Below, in pieces: positions 41,174 through 49,681 of a DNA stretch of 64,000 bases. Every line of letters starts with the position of its first letter. Positions within the stretch are counted from its first letter, which is position 1. Made by a program: the position numbers and the translations under genes. The notes beneath the pieces are model-generated. The model ran no database searches, had not been told where the DNA came from, and was given only the letters and a program-made list of their open reading frames with translations. The DNA comes from Bradyrhizobium manausense (lineage in GTDB: Bacteria; Pseudomonadota; Alphaproteobacteria; Rhizobiales; Xanthobacteraceae): assembly GCF_018131105.1 (NCBI RefSeq), contig NZ_JAFCJI010000004.1, forward strand, positions 124,001-188,000. The letters run 5' to 3'.

Positions 41174-42298
41174 CTAGAGGCTGCGATAGTCGGCCATGCC
41201 CGACAGATCAGGCGTGAACCCAAGTCCAGGCTCCTCGCCGAGGATGATCGTACCGTCCGTCACATGGGCGACGGGGCCGCAGAACAGATCGCGCAACGGA
41301 TTGTCGTTGGCGTCGACCTCGAGCCAGCCGTCACCTCCGATGCCCGCGAGCAGATGCGCAGAGGCGAGCAGTCCGATGCCGCCACCGAGATAGTGCGGGC
41401 AGAATGTCTTGCCGGAATTCAGTATGTCGCGCGCGAGGCCGGCACAAACACTGAGCCCGCCCCATTTCGCGATGTCGGGCTGAACCACGCCGAGCACGTC
41501 CTCCGCCAGAACGTCCTTGAAAGCTTCGACACTGGAAATGTTCTCGCCCGCGGCAATCGGCATCTTCGCGGCTGCGCGCAGCCTGCGCCAGTCCTCGCGC
41601 GGCCGGTCGGCCCGGATCGGCTCCTCCAGCCAGCGCAGATCGAATGCGGCGAGCCGCGGCAACATCTCCAGGGCCTGATCCGCCGACCAGCCCTGATTGG
41701 CATCAGTGGCGAGCATGCCCGCGCCGACGATGGTACGCAGCGCAGTGAGGTTCGCGAGATCGGTCTCCACGCCGAAGCCGACCTTCAGCTTCAATGCGCG
41801 ATGGCCGCGCTTGAGCGCGGCTTCCGCCGTCTGCGCGGCGCCGGCGGGATTGATGCCGCTGGCATAAACCTTGATCGTGCGCGACTGGCCGCCGAGCAGG
41901 CGCCACAGCGGCAAGCGCTGCCGCCGGGCGGACAGATCCCACAGCGCGAGATCAATCCCTGAGATCGCCTGAGCAAACGGACCGGGCTCGCCGCATTGAA
42001 GTGCGAGGACCTCGGTACCCTTGGTCAAAGCCTCGAAGGCCTGAGCAGGATGGCCGAACTTGCGCCCGACGAGCGCAGGCGCAAGCACTTCATTGACGAG
42101 CCGGGCGCGATGCTCTGCGCCCGGTGCCGGAAAGTTGGACCAGGCTTCACCCCATCCCGCGACACCGTCTTCGTCGGTCACGCGAACGAAGACGGCCGGA
42201 CGGTTCAGCATCTTGCCGAACGACGTCACCACCGGCGTTGCCAGCGGATAGCGATAGCAGAACGCCTCGATCGAGCGGACGGTGAAGCTGTCAGTCAT
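41174..42298 (-). CDS. Enolase-superfamily dehydratase/racemase (mandelate racemase-muconate lactonizing type)
   Basis: 374 aa. Barrel motifs in order: 'ALKLKVGFG' (KxK base), 'LATDANQGW' (first metal D), 'LRWLEEPI' (metal E), 'IAAGENISS' (metal E), 'VVQPDIAKWGG', 'FCPHYLGGGIGL' with a histidine as second base. Acid-sugar dehydratases in this family carry the same set. It sits at the end of the carbohydrate island, 39 bases after the aldolase, so a sugar acid is the probable substrate. Confidence 0.87.
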   Translation of the reverse strand: MTDSFTVRSIEAFCYRYPLATPVVTSFGKMLNRPAVFVRVTDEDGVAGWGEAWSNFPAPGAEHRARLVNEVLAPALVGRKFGHPAQAFEALTKGTEVLALQCGEPGPFAQAISGIDLALWDLSARRQRLPLWRLLGGQSRTIKVYASGINPAGAAQTAEAALKRGHRALKLKVGFGVETDLANLTALRTIVGAGMLATDANQGWSADQALEMLPRLAAFDLRWLEEPIRADRPREDWRRLRAAAKMPIAAGENISSVEAFKDVLAEDVLGVVQPDIAKWGGLSVCAGLARDILNSGKTFCPHYLGGGIGLLASAHLLAGIGGDGWLEVDANDNPLRDLFCGPVAHVTDGTIILGEEPGLGFTPDLSGMADYRSL

Positions 42299-42337
42299 GT
42301 TGCAGATCCTGCGAGACCACGCGGAACCACTAACATC

Positions 42338-43375
42338 TCAGTAAGCGCGCGCGAAGTCACCTTCCTGCTTGATGTCGGTGAAGACAGGATAACGCGCCTT
42401 CCATGGCGTGCCCTTGGCCGTGGTCAGTTCGCTGAGCCGTTCGAGCACGTTGAGGCCATCCTTGCGCAGGCTGGCCGCGACCGCCGCGCGGTCCGGGAAA
42501 TGCTTCAGCACCGCGTCGAGCCAGATGGTGCGGCCCGCCAGGAAGCCGCTTGCACCCGCGGCGTAGGAGTAATCGAGCACGCGCTCGAACTTTTCGGGCG
42601 CAGCGCCGCCGGACAGCAGCACCCAGGGAATGTTGCGCGCGCGGCAGATATCGCCGATCGCGTCGAACTCCCTCTGCGCGGCTTTTGCCTCGGCGCTGCC
42701 GTCGCGGGCCGGCAGGCCGTTGGCCGCCAGCGGGCTCTCCAGCTTGAGGAGATCGACGTTGTATTCCGGCTTGGCAAACTCGCGCACGCTGTCGATGACG
42801 AGGCCCGGCAGCTTGCCGGGCGCTTCCACGTAATCGGCGGTGTGGTTGGCACTGCCGAGGAACGGATAGACCAGCAGCTCGAGCACGTACGGGATATCGT
42901 GACGGGCGCAGTCCTCGCCGATCTCGCGCACGAACTTCTTCTGATGCTCGTTCACGGCGGCATCGGCGTCCGGCCGGTACCAGGCCAGCACCTTGACGGC
43001 GTCGCCGCCCATGGCGCGGATCTTGTCCACGCTCCAATTGGTGATCGCACGCGACTTGCGTCCAGCAGCGGTTTCCTCGACGCGGTGCTCTTCCAGCGTC
43101 ATGATCAGGCCGCAGCGCGGCGGCAGCAGGTCGATCGCCGCGGGCACCGCGAAATTCGGATCGAACAGCATCGAGCTGCAATGCGGCGCGAGGTTCTCGA
43201 CCAGGAGACGCTTGGCCGCCGTGACGTCGGAGTATTCGACCTGCTCGCGCGTGATGCCCTTGGCTTTCGCGATGGCATCGAACAGTGGCGGCCGCTGATC
43301 CAGCGCGACCATGCGAAAGTGGCCATCCGCGTCAGCAAGCCGTGCCAGGCCGCGGTTCTTTCCAATCGTTCTCAT
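42338..43375 (-). CDS. Class I aldolase, LacD/YihT-like
   Basis: 345 aa from ATG 43375, which overlaps the kinase stop as ATGA. The barrel shows 'FRMVALDQRPPLFDA', 'GDAVKVLAWYRPDADA' (K128), 'YNVDLLKLESPL' (K211, candidate Schiff-base lysine) and 'IPWVLLSGGAAPEKFERVLDYSYAAGASGFLAGRTIW', which matches the corresponding region of E. coli YihT (sulfofructosephosphate aldolase) and the tagatose-bisphosphate aldolases. It would cleave the sugar phosphate made by the coupled kinase. Confidence 0.82.
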   Translation of the reverse strand: MRTIGKNRGLARLADADGHFRMVALDQRPPLFDAIAKAKGITREQVEYSDVTAAKRLLVENLAPHCSSMLFDPNFAVPAAIDLLPPRCGLIMTLEEHRVEETAAGRKSRAITNWSVDKIRAMGGDAVKVLAWYRPDADAAVNEHQKKFVREIGEDCARHDIPYVLELLVYPFLGSANHTADYVEAPGKLPGLVIDSVREFAKPEYNVDLLKLESPLAANGLPARDGSAEAKAAQREFDAIGDICRARNIPWVLLSGGAAPEKFERVLDYSYAAGASGFLAGRTIWLDAVLKHFPDRAAVAASLRKDGLNVLERLSELTTAKGTPWKARYPVFTDIKQEGDFARAY

Positions 43376-44322
43376 GGCTTCGTCCTCATGAATACAAGAC
43401 ATTCGTTGATGGTGGGGATTCCGTTGCGGCCGCCGGCGTGGCGGCATTTCATGGCGGCTGTCGCCGCCGAAAACGCCATGGCGGCGGGCACGTCGAGGCC
43501 GGCGCCGATCGCCAGCGCATAGGCGCCGTGAAAGACGTCGCCCGCGCCCGTGGTATCGACGACCTCGACCGCATAGGCGGCCTGCCGGTGCAGTTGACCG
43601 CTCCCGTACCAGCTGACGCCACCCTCCCCGCGCGTCACGGCGACGACGCTGCAGCCGAAGCGCGCGAGCGCTCCGAGGGATTTGTCATCGGCCGAGCCGG
43701 CAAAGGCGGTGAGCGCGGGTTCGGAGAAGATCGCGTGATCGGTCAGCGGCAGCAGCCGCTCGAACACTTCCGCATCAGCCACATCGCCATCGAGGACCGT
43801 CGGGATGCCGCGCGCCCGCGCTTCGCCGAACAGCGTCGCGGCGCCCTCGACCCAACGCGGATCGGCGAGCACGGAGGATGCGCGCGCGACCGCTTCGAGC
43901 GGAAGCCAGCCAGCGGCTTCAGGATAGAGCCCGCGGAAGTTCACGATCTGCCGCTCGCCGGAGCTGTCGACGATGACGCCTGATACCGACGAGCGTCCCT
44001 CGGGAAACAGCCGAAAATTCTCGACATCGACGCCTTCAGCCGTGAAGGCCGATTTCATCTCATGGCCGGCGGCATCATTCCCTGCCCGCCCCCAGAACGC
44101 GACGGACGCGCCGAGCTTGGCCACCGCGACACTGGCATTGGCGGCCATGCCGCCGCCGAGCGTGCCGTACGCGAGGGCCTTGATCTTCTCGCTTCCCCCC
44201 GCGAACGGCCGATCGACGCGCCAGACCTGGTCGAGCGCGGACAGGCCGAGGCAGATCACGTGCACGGGCTTTGCGCCGGAGGCAACGCCCGCGAGATCTC
44301 CGATATTGTGTGACGAGCTCAC
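43372..44322 (-). CDS. PfkB-family carbohydrate kinase, YihV-like
   Basis: 316 aa. 'TLGGGMAANASVAVAKLGASVAFWGRAGNDAAG' is PfkB motif 1 and 'VEVVDTTGAGDVFHGAYALAI' motif 2 with catalytic D. Segments 'SSVLADPRWVEGAATLF', 'GIPTVLDGDVAD' and 'LTDHAIFSEPALTAFAG' run parallel to E. coli YihV (sulfofructose kinase), closer than to generic PfkB. It overlaps both the ATPase gene (ATGA) and the aldolase gene. Substrate probably a ketose or sulfo-ketose; the sulfo-sugar idea is inference. Confidence 0.85.
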   Translation of the reverse strand: MSSSHNIGDLAGVASGAKPVHVICLGLSALDQVWRVDRPFAGGSEKIKALAYGTLGGGMAANASVAVAKLGASVAFWGRAGNDAAGHEMKSAFTAEGVDVENFRLFPEGRSSVSGVIVDSSGERQIVNFRGLYPEAAGWLPLEAVARASSVLADPRWVEGAATLFGEARARGIPTVLDGDVADAEVFERLLPLTDHAIFSEPALTAFAGSADDKSLGALARFGCSVVAVTRGEGGVSWYGSGQLHRQAAYAVEVVDTTGAGDVFHGAYALAIGAGLDVPAAMAFSAATAAMKCRHAGGRNGIPTINECLVFMRTKP

Positions 44323-45392
44323 CGCAGAACCTGTCCGTTGGCGGCATCGAACAGATGCGTCTTGCCCGGCTGCGCGCGCAGAGTGATGCGATCGCCGACC
44401 TTCGGCCGCAACGCCGGATCGACCCGCGCGATGGCGGAGCCGCCGGCGAGATCGAAATGAATCAGCGTATCCGAGCCGAGCGGCTCGACCAGCTTGACGT
44501 CGATGGCGATCCCATCGGCTCCGTCAGCGGCGACGGCAAAGTGCTCCGGACGAATTCCGAGCACGGCATTGCCGGCCAGACTCAGGCGGCTCGCCGTCTC
44601 GCCGTCCAGCGGCACGACCGTTCCCCCTTGCGAGAGAACGGGCCGCTCCTGGCGCCATTCGACCGGGAAGAAATTCATCGCGGGCGAGCCGATGAAACCG
44701 GCAACGAACTGGTTGGCCGGCCGCTCGTAGACCGTCTCCGGCGTATCGTATTGCTGGATGGTGCCGCTCTGGAGCACGACGATGCGGTCGGCCATGGTCA
44801 TGGCCTCGATCTGGTCGTGGGTGACGAAGACCATGGTGGTCTTCAGCTCCTGCGACAGCGCCTTGATCTCGGCACGGACCTGACCGCGCAATTTGGCGTC
44901 GAGATTGGACAGCGGCTCGTCGAACAGGAACGCCTTGGGGTTGCGCACGATGGCGCGACCCATGGCGACGCGCTGGCGCTGGCCGCCGGACAGCTCCTTC
45001 GGCTTGCGGTCGAGGTAGGGCTCGATGTGCAGCAATGCGGCGGCGCGCTTCACCCGCGTGTCGATCTCCGCTTTGGGCGTTCCCCGCAATTCGAGCGCGA
45101 AGGACATGTTGTCGTAAACGCGCATGTGCGGATAGAGCGCGTAATCCTGGAACACCATGGCGATATCGCGCTGCGCAGCCTGCACACCGTTGACGCGCTT
45201 GTCGCCGATATAGAGATCTCCGGACGAAATCGGCTCGAGGCCCGCGATGATGCGCAGCAAGGTCGACTTGCCGCAGCCGGACGGACCGACGAACACGACG
45301 AATTCGTGGTCCGCGATCTCCAGATTGAGATCGGGAATCACGGTGAAATTGCCGTAGCGCTTGGTGAGGTTGCGGATCGAGATTGAGGCCAT
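44319..45392 (-). CDS. Carbohydrate ABC transporter ATP-binding protein (UgpC/MalK type)
   Basis: 357 aa. Walker A 'GPSGCGKST', Q-loop 'MVFQDYALYPHMRVYDNMSFALEL', signature 'LSGGQRQRVAMGRAIV', Walker B 'AFLFDEPLSNLDAKLR', 'FVTHDQIEAMTMADRIVVL' (H-loop), then the CUT1 regulatory C-terminal domain. The full length is normal for sugar importers. Serves the two permeases downstream in the list (46409-48128). Confidence 0.93.
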   Translation of the reverse strand: MASISIRNLTKRYGNFTVIPDLNLEIADHEFVVFVGPSGCGKSTLLRIIAGLEPISSGDLYIGDKRVNGVQAAQRDIAMVFQDYALYPHMRVYDNMSFALELRGTPKAEIDTRVKRAAALLHIEPYLDRKPKELSGGQRQRVAMGRAIVRNPKAFLFDEPLSNLDAKLRGQVRAEIKALSQELKTTMVFVTHDQIEAMTMADRIVVLQSGTIQQYDTPETVYERPANQFVAGFIGSPAMNFFPVEWRQERPVLSQGGTVVPLDGETASRLSLAGNAVLGIRPEHFAVAADGADGIAIDVKLVEPLGSDTLIHFDLAGGSAIARVDPALRPKVGDRITLRAQPGKTHLFDAANGQVLR

Positions 45393-45398
45393 GATCGC

Positions 45399-46403
45399 TC
45401 AGTCCAGCGCCAGCACAGGCTTGATCAACTCGCCCTTGGCGAAGCGGGCGAAATTCTCGGGCAGAGCAGACAGGCCGAACTCGCCATCGACGAGAACGCG
45501 GTATTCGTCCTTGTACTTGCGCAGCAGCTCGACATTCGGCTCGAAATCCGAGACCGGGAAATAGAAGGTCCGGATCATGTAGAAATCCTTGCGGCGGAAC
45601 ACCTTGCCTTCCTCGATGGTCCAGGGGGCGGCGTTCTCGCCGACGAGCACCAGCGCGCCACGCGGCAGCACCAGCTCGATGCCGAGATTGCGCGCCGCAT
45701 GCGCGCCGGAGCATTCCATGATGAGCGCAAAGCGCTTCGAGGTATCGCCGACCGGATGCGCCTTCGCACCGAAGGACTGCGCGATCTTCAAGCGCGCCGC
45801 ATTGGGATCGGCGACGTAAATATCGTCATAGCCGAGTGCGCGAAGCGCCAGCACGACCCCGAGGCCGACAGGCCCTGCTCCCATCACGAGGACTGGTCCG
45901 GCTTCGCTCGGCGGCACGACGCGACTGACGAATCTGACGGCGTGGCCCGACGTGCCGATGGTGTCGAGCAACAGCGGCGCCAGGCTGTCCTCGATGTCAT
46001 CGGGCACCGGCAGCAGGCAGTTCTCCGGCACCGGCACGTATTCAGCGTAGCCGCCCGGCCTGTTCCAGCCGATCAGGCTGGAGACTTCCAGGCACATCTG
46101 GGTATCGCCGCGCTTGCAGGCGGCGCAATGGCCGCAATGCAAGGGGATGTAGACGGCGCAGCGGCGTCCGTGCAGCCGATGGCCGGGCTGCTCGACGACA
46201 CCGAAGATCTCGTGACCGGCGGTGAACTCGGCGCCCTTGTGCCAGAGCTTGAAGTCCGAGCCGCACAGCGCGGTGCGCGAGACGCGCACCAGCACTTCGC
46301 CGGCGCCCACGTCGGGCATTGCGACGCGCTCGATGGTGATGCGGTCATTGCCGTGGAAGACCGCAGCCTGCATGATCGAGTTCGGACGGGGGGATACGTT
46401 CAT
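45399..46403 (-). CDS. Zinc-dependent alcohol/polyol dehydrogenase (MDR family)
   Basis: 334 aa from ATG 46403 (MNVSPRPNSI; ATG 46373 also possible). 'TALCGSDFKLWHKG' gives the catalytic zinc cysteine, 'AGHEIFGVVE' the GHE motif, 'CGHCAACKRGDTQMC' the four structural-zinc cysteines, and 'VLVMGAGPVGLGVVLALRALGYDDIYVAD' the NAD-binding fold. It probably oxidises a polyol or sugar inside the island. The open frame upstream to 46865 overlaps the permease and is a shadow. Confidence 0.88.
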   Translation of the reverse strand: MNVSPRPNSIMQAAVFHGNDRITIERVAMPDVGAGEVLVRVSRTALCGSDFKLWHKGAEFTAGHEIFGVVEQPGHRLHGRRCAVYIPLHCGHCAACKRGDTQMCLEVSSLIGWNRPGGYAEYVPVPENCLLPVPDDIEDSLAPLLLDTIGTSGHAVRFVSRVVPPSEAGPVLVMGAGPVGLGVVLALRALGYDDIYVADPNAARLKIAQSFGAKAHPVGDTSKRFALIMECSGAHAARNLGIELVLPRGALVLVGENAAPWTIEEGKVFRRKDFYMIRTFYFPVSDFEPNVELLRKYKDEYRVLVDGEFGLSALPENFARFAKGELIKPVLALD

Positions 46404-46408
46404 CTCAT

Positions 46409-47236
46409 CTAGCCTTTCACCGCGCCGAGCGTCAGTCCGGACACCAGCCAGCGCTGAACCAGGGCCGCCAGCACCAGCGGCGGCAATGCGATCAGCGTCG
46501 CAGCCGCCATGAGCGCACCCCATTGCGTCGAGCCCTCGCCGATGAAGTTGAAGGCCGCCGCGATCAGCGTCTTGGTGTCGCCATTGGAGAGCACCAGCGC
46601 AAACAGGAAGTAGTTCCACGAAAACACGAAGGCGAGGATCGCCGAGACCGCGATACCTGATGCCACCAGCGGCAGCGCGATGCGCCAGAGGATGCGCGAG
46701 ACGCTGCATCCGTCGACCTGCGCGGCTTCGAAGACGCTGCGCGGAATGGCATCGAAGGACGGCAGCAAAACCCAGATCACGATCGGGAGTGTGATCACTG
46801 CGTGGCTGAGGATCAGCGCGGTGTAGGAGCCGATCATGCCGATTTGCCGGAACATGACGTACCACGGCAGCAGGAATAGCGTCCCCGGCGCCATGCGCGC
46901 GGCCAGCGTCAGGATTGCCGGCCAGGTAATCCGCGTCCAGGACACGGCGAAGGCGGCAGGAATTCCGAACAGCAGCCCCAGCGCGGTCGAACCGACCGTG
47001 ACGATCAGGCTGTTGAGCGCGTAGCTCAGGAACGGCGTCGTCCTGGTCAGTTCGACGTAGTTCTCCAGCGTCGGCGAGAAGACCAGCGTCGGCGGATAGG
47101 CCGTGACCTCGAAGGACGGCTTGAACGAGGACAGCACCATCCAGACCGTCGGGGCCATGATGAGCAAGCCGGCGACGACGAGTTGCAGCGTGTTGAGCCA
47201 GCGGATCCAGCGGTCGGTGTTGGCGGCATCGTTCAT
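46409..47236 (-). CDS. Carbohydrate ABC transporter permease (MalG type)
   Basis: 275 aa with six membrane helices ('TLQLVVAGLLIMAPTVWMVLSSF', 'YALNSLIVTVGSTALGLLFGIPAAFAVSW'). The EAA loop is 'FEAAQVDGCSVSRILWRIALPLVASGIAVSAILAFVFSWNYFLFAL', which contacts the ATPase. It lies four bases after the other permease and five before the dehydrogenase. Confidence 0.93.
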   Translation of the reverse strand: MNDAANTDRWIRWLNTLQLVVAGLLIMAPTVWMVLSSFKPSFEVTAYPPTLVFSPTLENYVELTRTTPFLSYALNSLIVTVGSTALGLLFGIPAAFAVSWTRITWPAILTLAARMAPGTLFLLPWYVMFRQIGMIGSYTALILSHAVITLPIVIWVLLPSFDAIPRSVFEAAQVDGCSVSRILWRIALPLVASGIAVSAILAFVFSWNYFLFALVLSNGDTKTLIAAAFNFIGEGSTQWGALMAAATLIALPPLVLAALVQRWLVSGLTLGAVKG

Positions 47237-47240
47237 GACA

Positions 47241-48128
47241 TCACCACGCCACTGCGCCGCGGAGGCGGTTGAAGGCGAGCACGGCGCCGAACACGATCGC
47301 CGTCAGCGTCAGCATCAGGGCGCTGGCATAGCCGATGTTGAAGAATTCGAAGCCGACCCGGAAGCCGTAGATGTTGAGCGTGTTCGAGGCGTTGCCCGGA
47401 CCGCCCTGGGTGGTGATGTAGATGATGTCGAAGAAGCGCAGCAAATCGACGCTGCGCAGGATGGCAGCGGTGACGATGGTCGGCAGCAGCAGCGGCAGCG
47501 TGATGCGCTGGAACGTCTTGAACGGAGATGCGCCGTCGATCTGCGCGGCCTCGTAGACGCTCGGCGGCAGCGATTGCAGGCCGCCCAGCACGATCAGGGC
47601 GACGTAGGGCGTCCACTGCCAGCTGTCGATCAGCGCGACGGTCGGAATTACCCAGGTCGGCGACGCCAGCCAATCCGAAGGCGGCAGGCCTAAAGACTGC
47701 AGGATATAGTTGGCCGCGCCCAACGAGGGATCGAGGATCACCAGCCACATCATGCCGGCCACGACAGGCGGCATCATGAAGGGCGAGATGAACAGCGAGC
47801 GCACGATTCCCGGCAGCCGCTTGGCGTGGAACAGCACCAGCGCCAACCAGACGCCGAAGACGAGCTGCAGCACGAGCGACAGCACGAACAGCGCGATGGT
47901 GATCCACAGCCCGTGCCAGAACTCGACATCGGAGATCAGCTTCGAATAATTGGCGAGACCCGCGAAGGACTGCTTGCCGGTCGAAGAGAACGTCTGGAAG
48001 CCGAGCCAGATCGTATAGACGACCGGAAACGCGATCATCGCGACCGTGAAGACCACGGCTGGCGCCGAGAGCGCCGCCATCTCCAGCTTCTGCCGGTCCT
48101 GCGTGAGTGTCGCAGCCGTATCAGACAT
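47241..48128 (-). CDS. Carbohydrate ABC transporter permease (MalF/UgpA type)
   Basis: 295 aa. Six helices ('ALSAPAVVFTVAMIAFPVVYTIWLGFQTF', 'LWITIALFVLSLVLQLVFGVWLALVLF') and EAA loop 'YEAAQIDGASPFKTFQRITLPLLLPTIVTAAILRSVDLLRFFDIIYITTQGGPGNASNTLNIY'. Partner of the MalG-type permease. Confidence 0.93.
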   Translation of the reverse strand: MSDTAATLTQDRQKLEMAALSAPAVVFTVAMIAFPVVYTIWLGFQTFSSTGKQSFAGLANYSKLISDVEFWHGLWITIALFVLSLVLQLVFGVWLALVLFHAKRLPGIVRSLFISPFMMPPVVAGMMWLVILDPSLGAANYILQSLGLPPSDWLASPTWVIPTVALIDSWQWTPYVALIVLGGLQSLPPSVYEAAQIDGASPFKTFQRITLPLLLPTIVTAAILRSVDLLRFFDIIYITTQGGPGNASNTLNIYGFRVGFEFFNIGYASALMLTLTAIVFGAVLAFNRLRGAVAW

Positions 48129-48187
48129 CCGTGCGTGTCCTTGAGGATGAGGTGCCGGCAGGCAGCACGCCTGCCGGCGTCAGGCTG

Positions 48188-49489
48188 TTACTTCTTCGCG
48201 ATCAGCGCATCGAGCGCCTTGTCGGCATCGGCGCAGGCCTGGTCGATCGGCTTCTGCTTCAGGATCAGATCCTGCACGGCCTGGCCGATGAACTCGCGCG
48301 ATTCCGGGTTGGCGACGATGGGATAGCCGACCTCGGAGGTGCCCTTGGTCGCGAGCACGTCGAGCGCAGCCTGCCATTCCTTGCGGACCGGCTCCTCGTC
48401 GATCCATTTGCGATATTCAGGATCGTTGGCGACCGACGGACGCGGCGGCGCAATGCCCTGGAGCGCCATCTTCTTCTGCACCTCGGGGCTGGTGGCCCAC
48501 TGCACGAAGTACCAGGCTGCATCCGGCTGCTTGCTGTGCGACGACACGGCCATGCCCCAACCGATCGTCGTCGGCACCTGGCCGGCATCGCCTGCCGGGA
48601 ACGGCAGCAGGCCGGTGTCCTTCAGACGCGCACCGCCTTCCATCACCGTGCGCAGCTCATTCGAGGATTCGAACGCCATCGCGGCGCGGCCGCCGCGATA
48701 CAGCGCCGAAATCTGCTGGAAGCTGTAATTGACGACGCCGGGCGGACCGAAGTCGCGCAGCAACCGGCTATAAGTGTCGAGCGCCTCCTTGCCCTTGGCC
48801 GAGCAGAGATTCGACTTTCCGTTCGCAATGTAGCTGCCGCCGATATTGTGCAGCATGTTGCTGAAGGTATAGGCGACCGCGGGCTTGAGGCCGCGCGAGA
48901 CGAACGGGGTCACGGCGCTGTCGCAGGTCTTGATTTTTTCGGCGGCAGCCTCGACATCCTTGATGGTCTTCGGCGCCTCGAGCCCGCACTTCTTGAAGAT
49001 GTCGGTACGGTAGTAGAAGATCGGGCCTTCGATGTTCATCGGCATGCTGGTGAGCTTGCCGCCGAAGGTCGCAGCCTTGAGCAGCGCCTGGCTCAGCCCG
49101 GCCGGGTCATAGTCCTTGGCGACGTCGTTCTTGGCCATTGCGGTAAGATCGCCATACCAGCCGGCAGCCGCGAACTGCTCGCCCTCGCGTGAGGGCAGCG
49201 TCATGAACACGTCGACCTCGTCGCTGTTGGCATTCATGACCGTGACCAGACGCTGGCGCATCTGCTGCTCCTGATAGCCGTCGACCTTCAGGGTCATGCC
49301 GGTCAGCTTCTCGAAATCGGCCTTGTAGGTCAGCAGCGCCTGCGAGACCGGATTGTTGTTGGCGAGAAATGTGACGGTCTTGCCCTTGAACTTCATCCAG
49401 TCGAAATCGGCCGCGTGCGCCTGCACGCTGACGCTGGCAATCGCAAGAACGGGTAACGCGACATGCGTCGCGAGCATCCTGGCCTTCAT
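48188..49489 (-). CDS. Carbohydrate ABC transporter substrate-binding protein (MalE/UgpB type)
   Basis: 433 aa from ATG 49489; the ORF extends to 49531 but a signal peptide starts here (MKARMLATHVALPVLAIASV, cleavage after AHA). 'GKTVTFLANNNPVSQALLTYKADFEKLTGMTLKVDGY' and 'NIEGPIFYYRTDIFKKCGLEAPKTIKDVEAAAEKIKT' fit family 1 extracellular solute-binding proteins. First gene of the island operon; a LacI operator lies 66 bases upstream. Confidence 0.92.
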   Translation of the reverse strand: MKARMLATHVALPVLAIASVSVQAHAADFDWMKFKGKTVTFLANNNPVSQALLTYKADFEKLTGMTLKVDGYQEQQMRQRLVTVMNANSDEVDVFMTLPSREGEQFAAAGWYGDLTAMAKNDVAKDYDPAGLSQALLKAATFGGKLTSMPMNIEGPIFYYRTDIFKKCGLEAPKTIKDVEAAAEKIKTCDSAVTPFVSRGLKPAVAYTFSNMLHNIGGSYIANGKSNLCSAKGKEALDTYSRLLRDFGPPGVVNYSFQQISALYRGGRAAMAFESSNELRTVMEGGARLKDTGLLPFPAGDAGQVPTTIGWGMAVSSHSKQPDAAWYFVQWATSPEVQKKMALQGIAPPRPSVANDPEYRKWIDEEPVRKEWQAALDVLATKGTSEVGYPIVANPESREFIGQAVQDLILKQKPIDQACADADKALDALIAKK

Positions 49490-49554
49490 CGAACTCTCCT
49501 CCGGGCTGGCCGCCTTAAGCTGGCGGACCATCTTGAACGCGTTTTGGGCACCAC

Positions 49555-49568
49555 TGAAAACGGTTACA
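49555..49568. promoter_or_regulatory. LacI-family operator upstream of the sugar ABC operon
   Basis: TGAAAACGGTTACA matches the general LacI-family operator TGnAAnCGnTTnCA exactly. It lies between the binding-protein gene (minus, start 49489) and lacI-type regulator (plus, start 49682). Confidence 0.7.
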
Positions 49569-49665
49569 AAATAGACCTCACATTCGCTGTGTCAAGCGAT
49601 GGACAAGCCGCATAATCTGCGGCAGATTTGCGTCATTCGCGCTGCTAAATGGCTCGCGGCCGAGC

Positions 49666-49679
49666 ATGTAACGTTACAT
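49666..49679. promoter_or_regulatory. Palindromic operator abutting the LacI-type regulator start
   Basis: ATGTAACGTTACAT, a perfect 14-bp palindrome with a TGTAAC/GTTACA core, ends two bases before the ATG at 49682. Probably an autoregulatory site. Confidence 0.65.
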
Positions 49680-49681
49680 TC

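Noticed and set aside
41996..43522. 508-codon open frame opposite the dehydratase, aldolase and kinase genes
   Set aside because: Runs across three well-supported genes on the other strand, with shadow-like composition.
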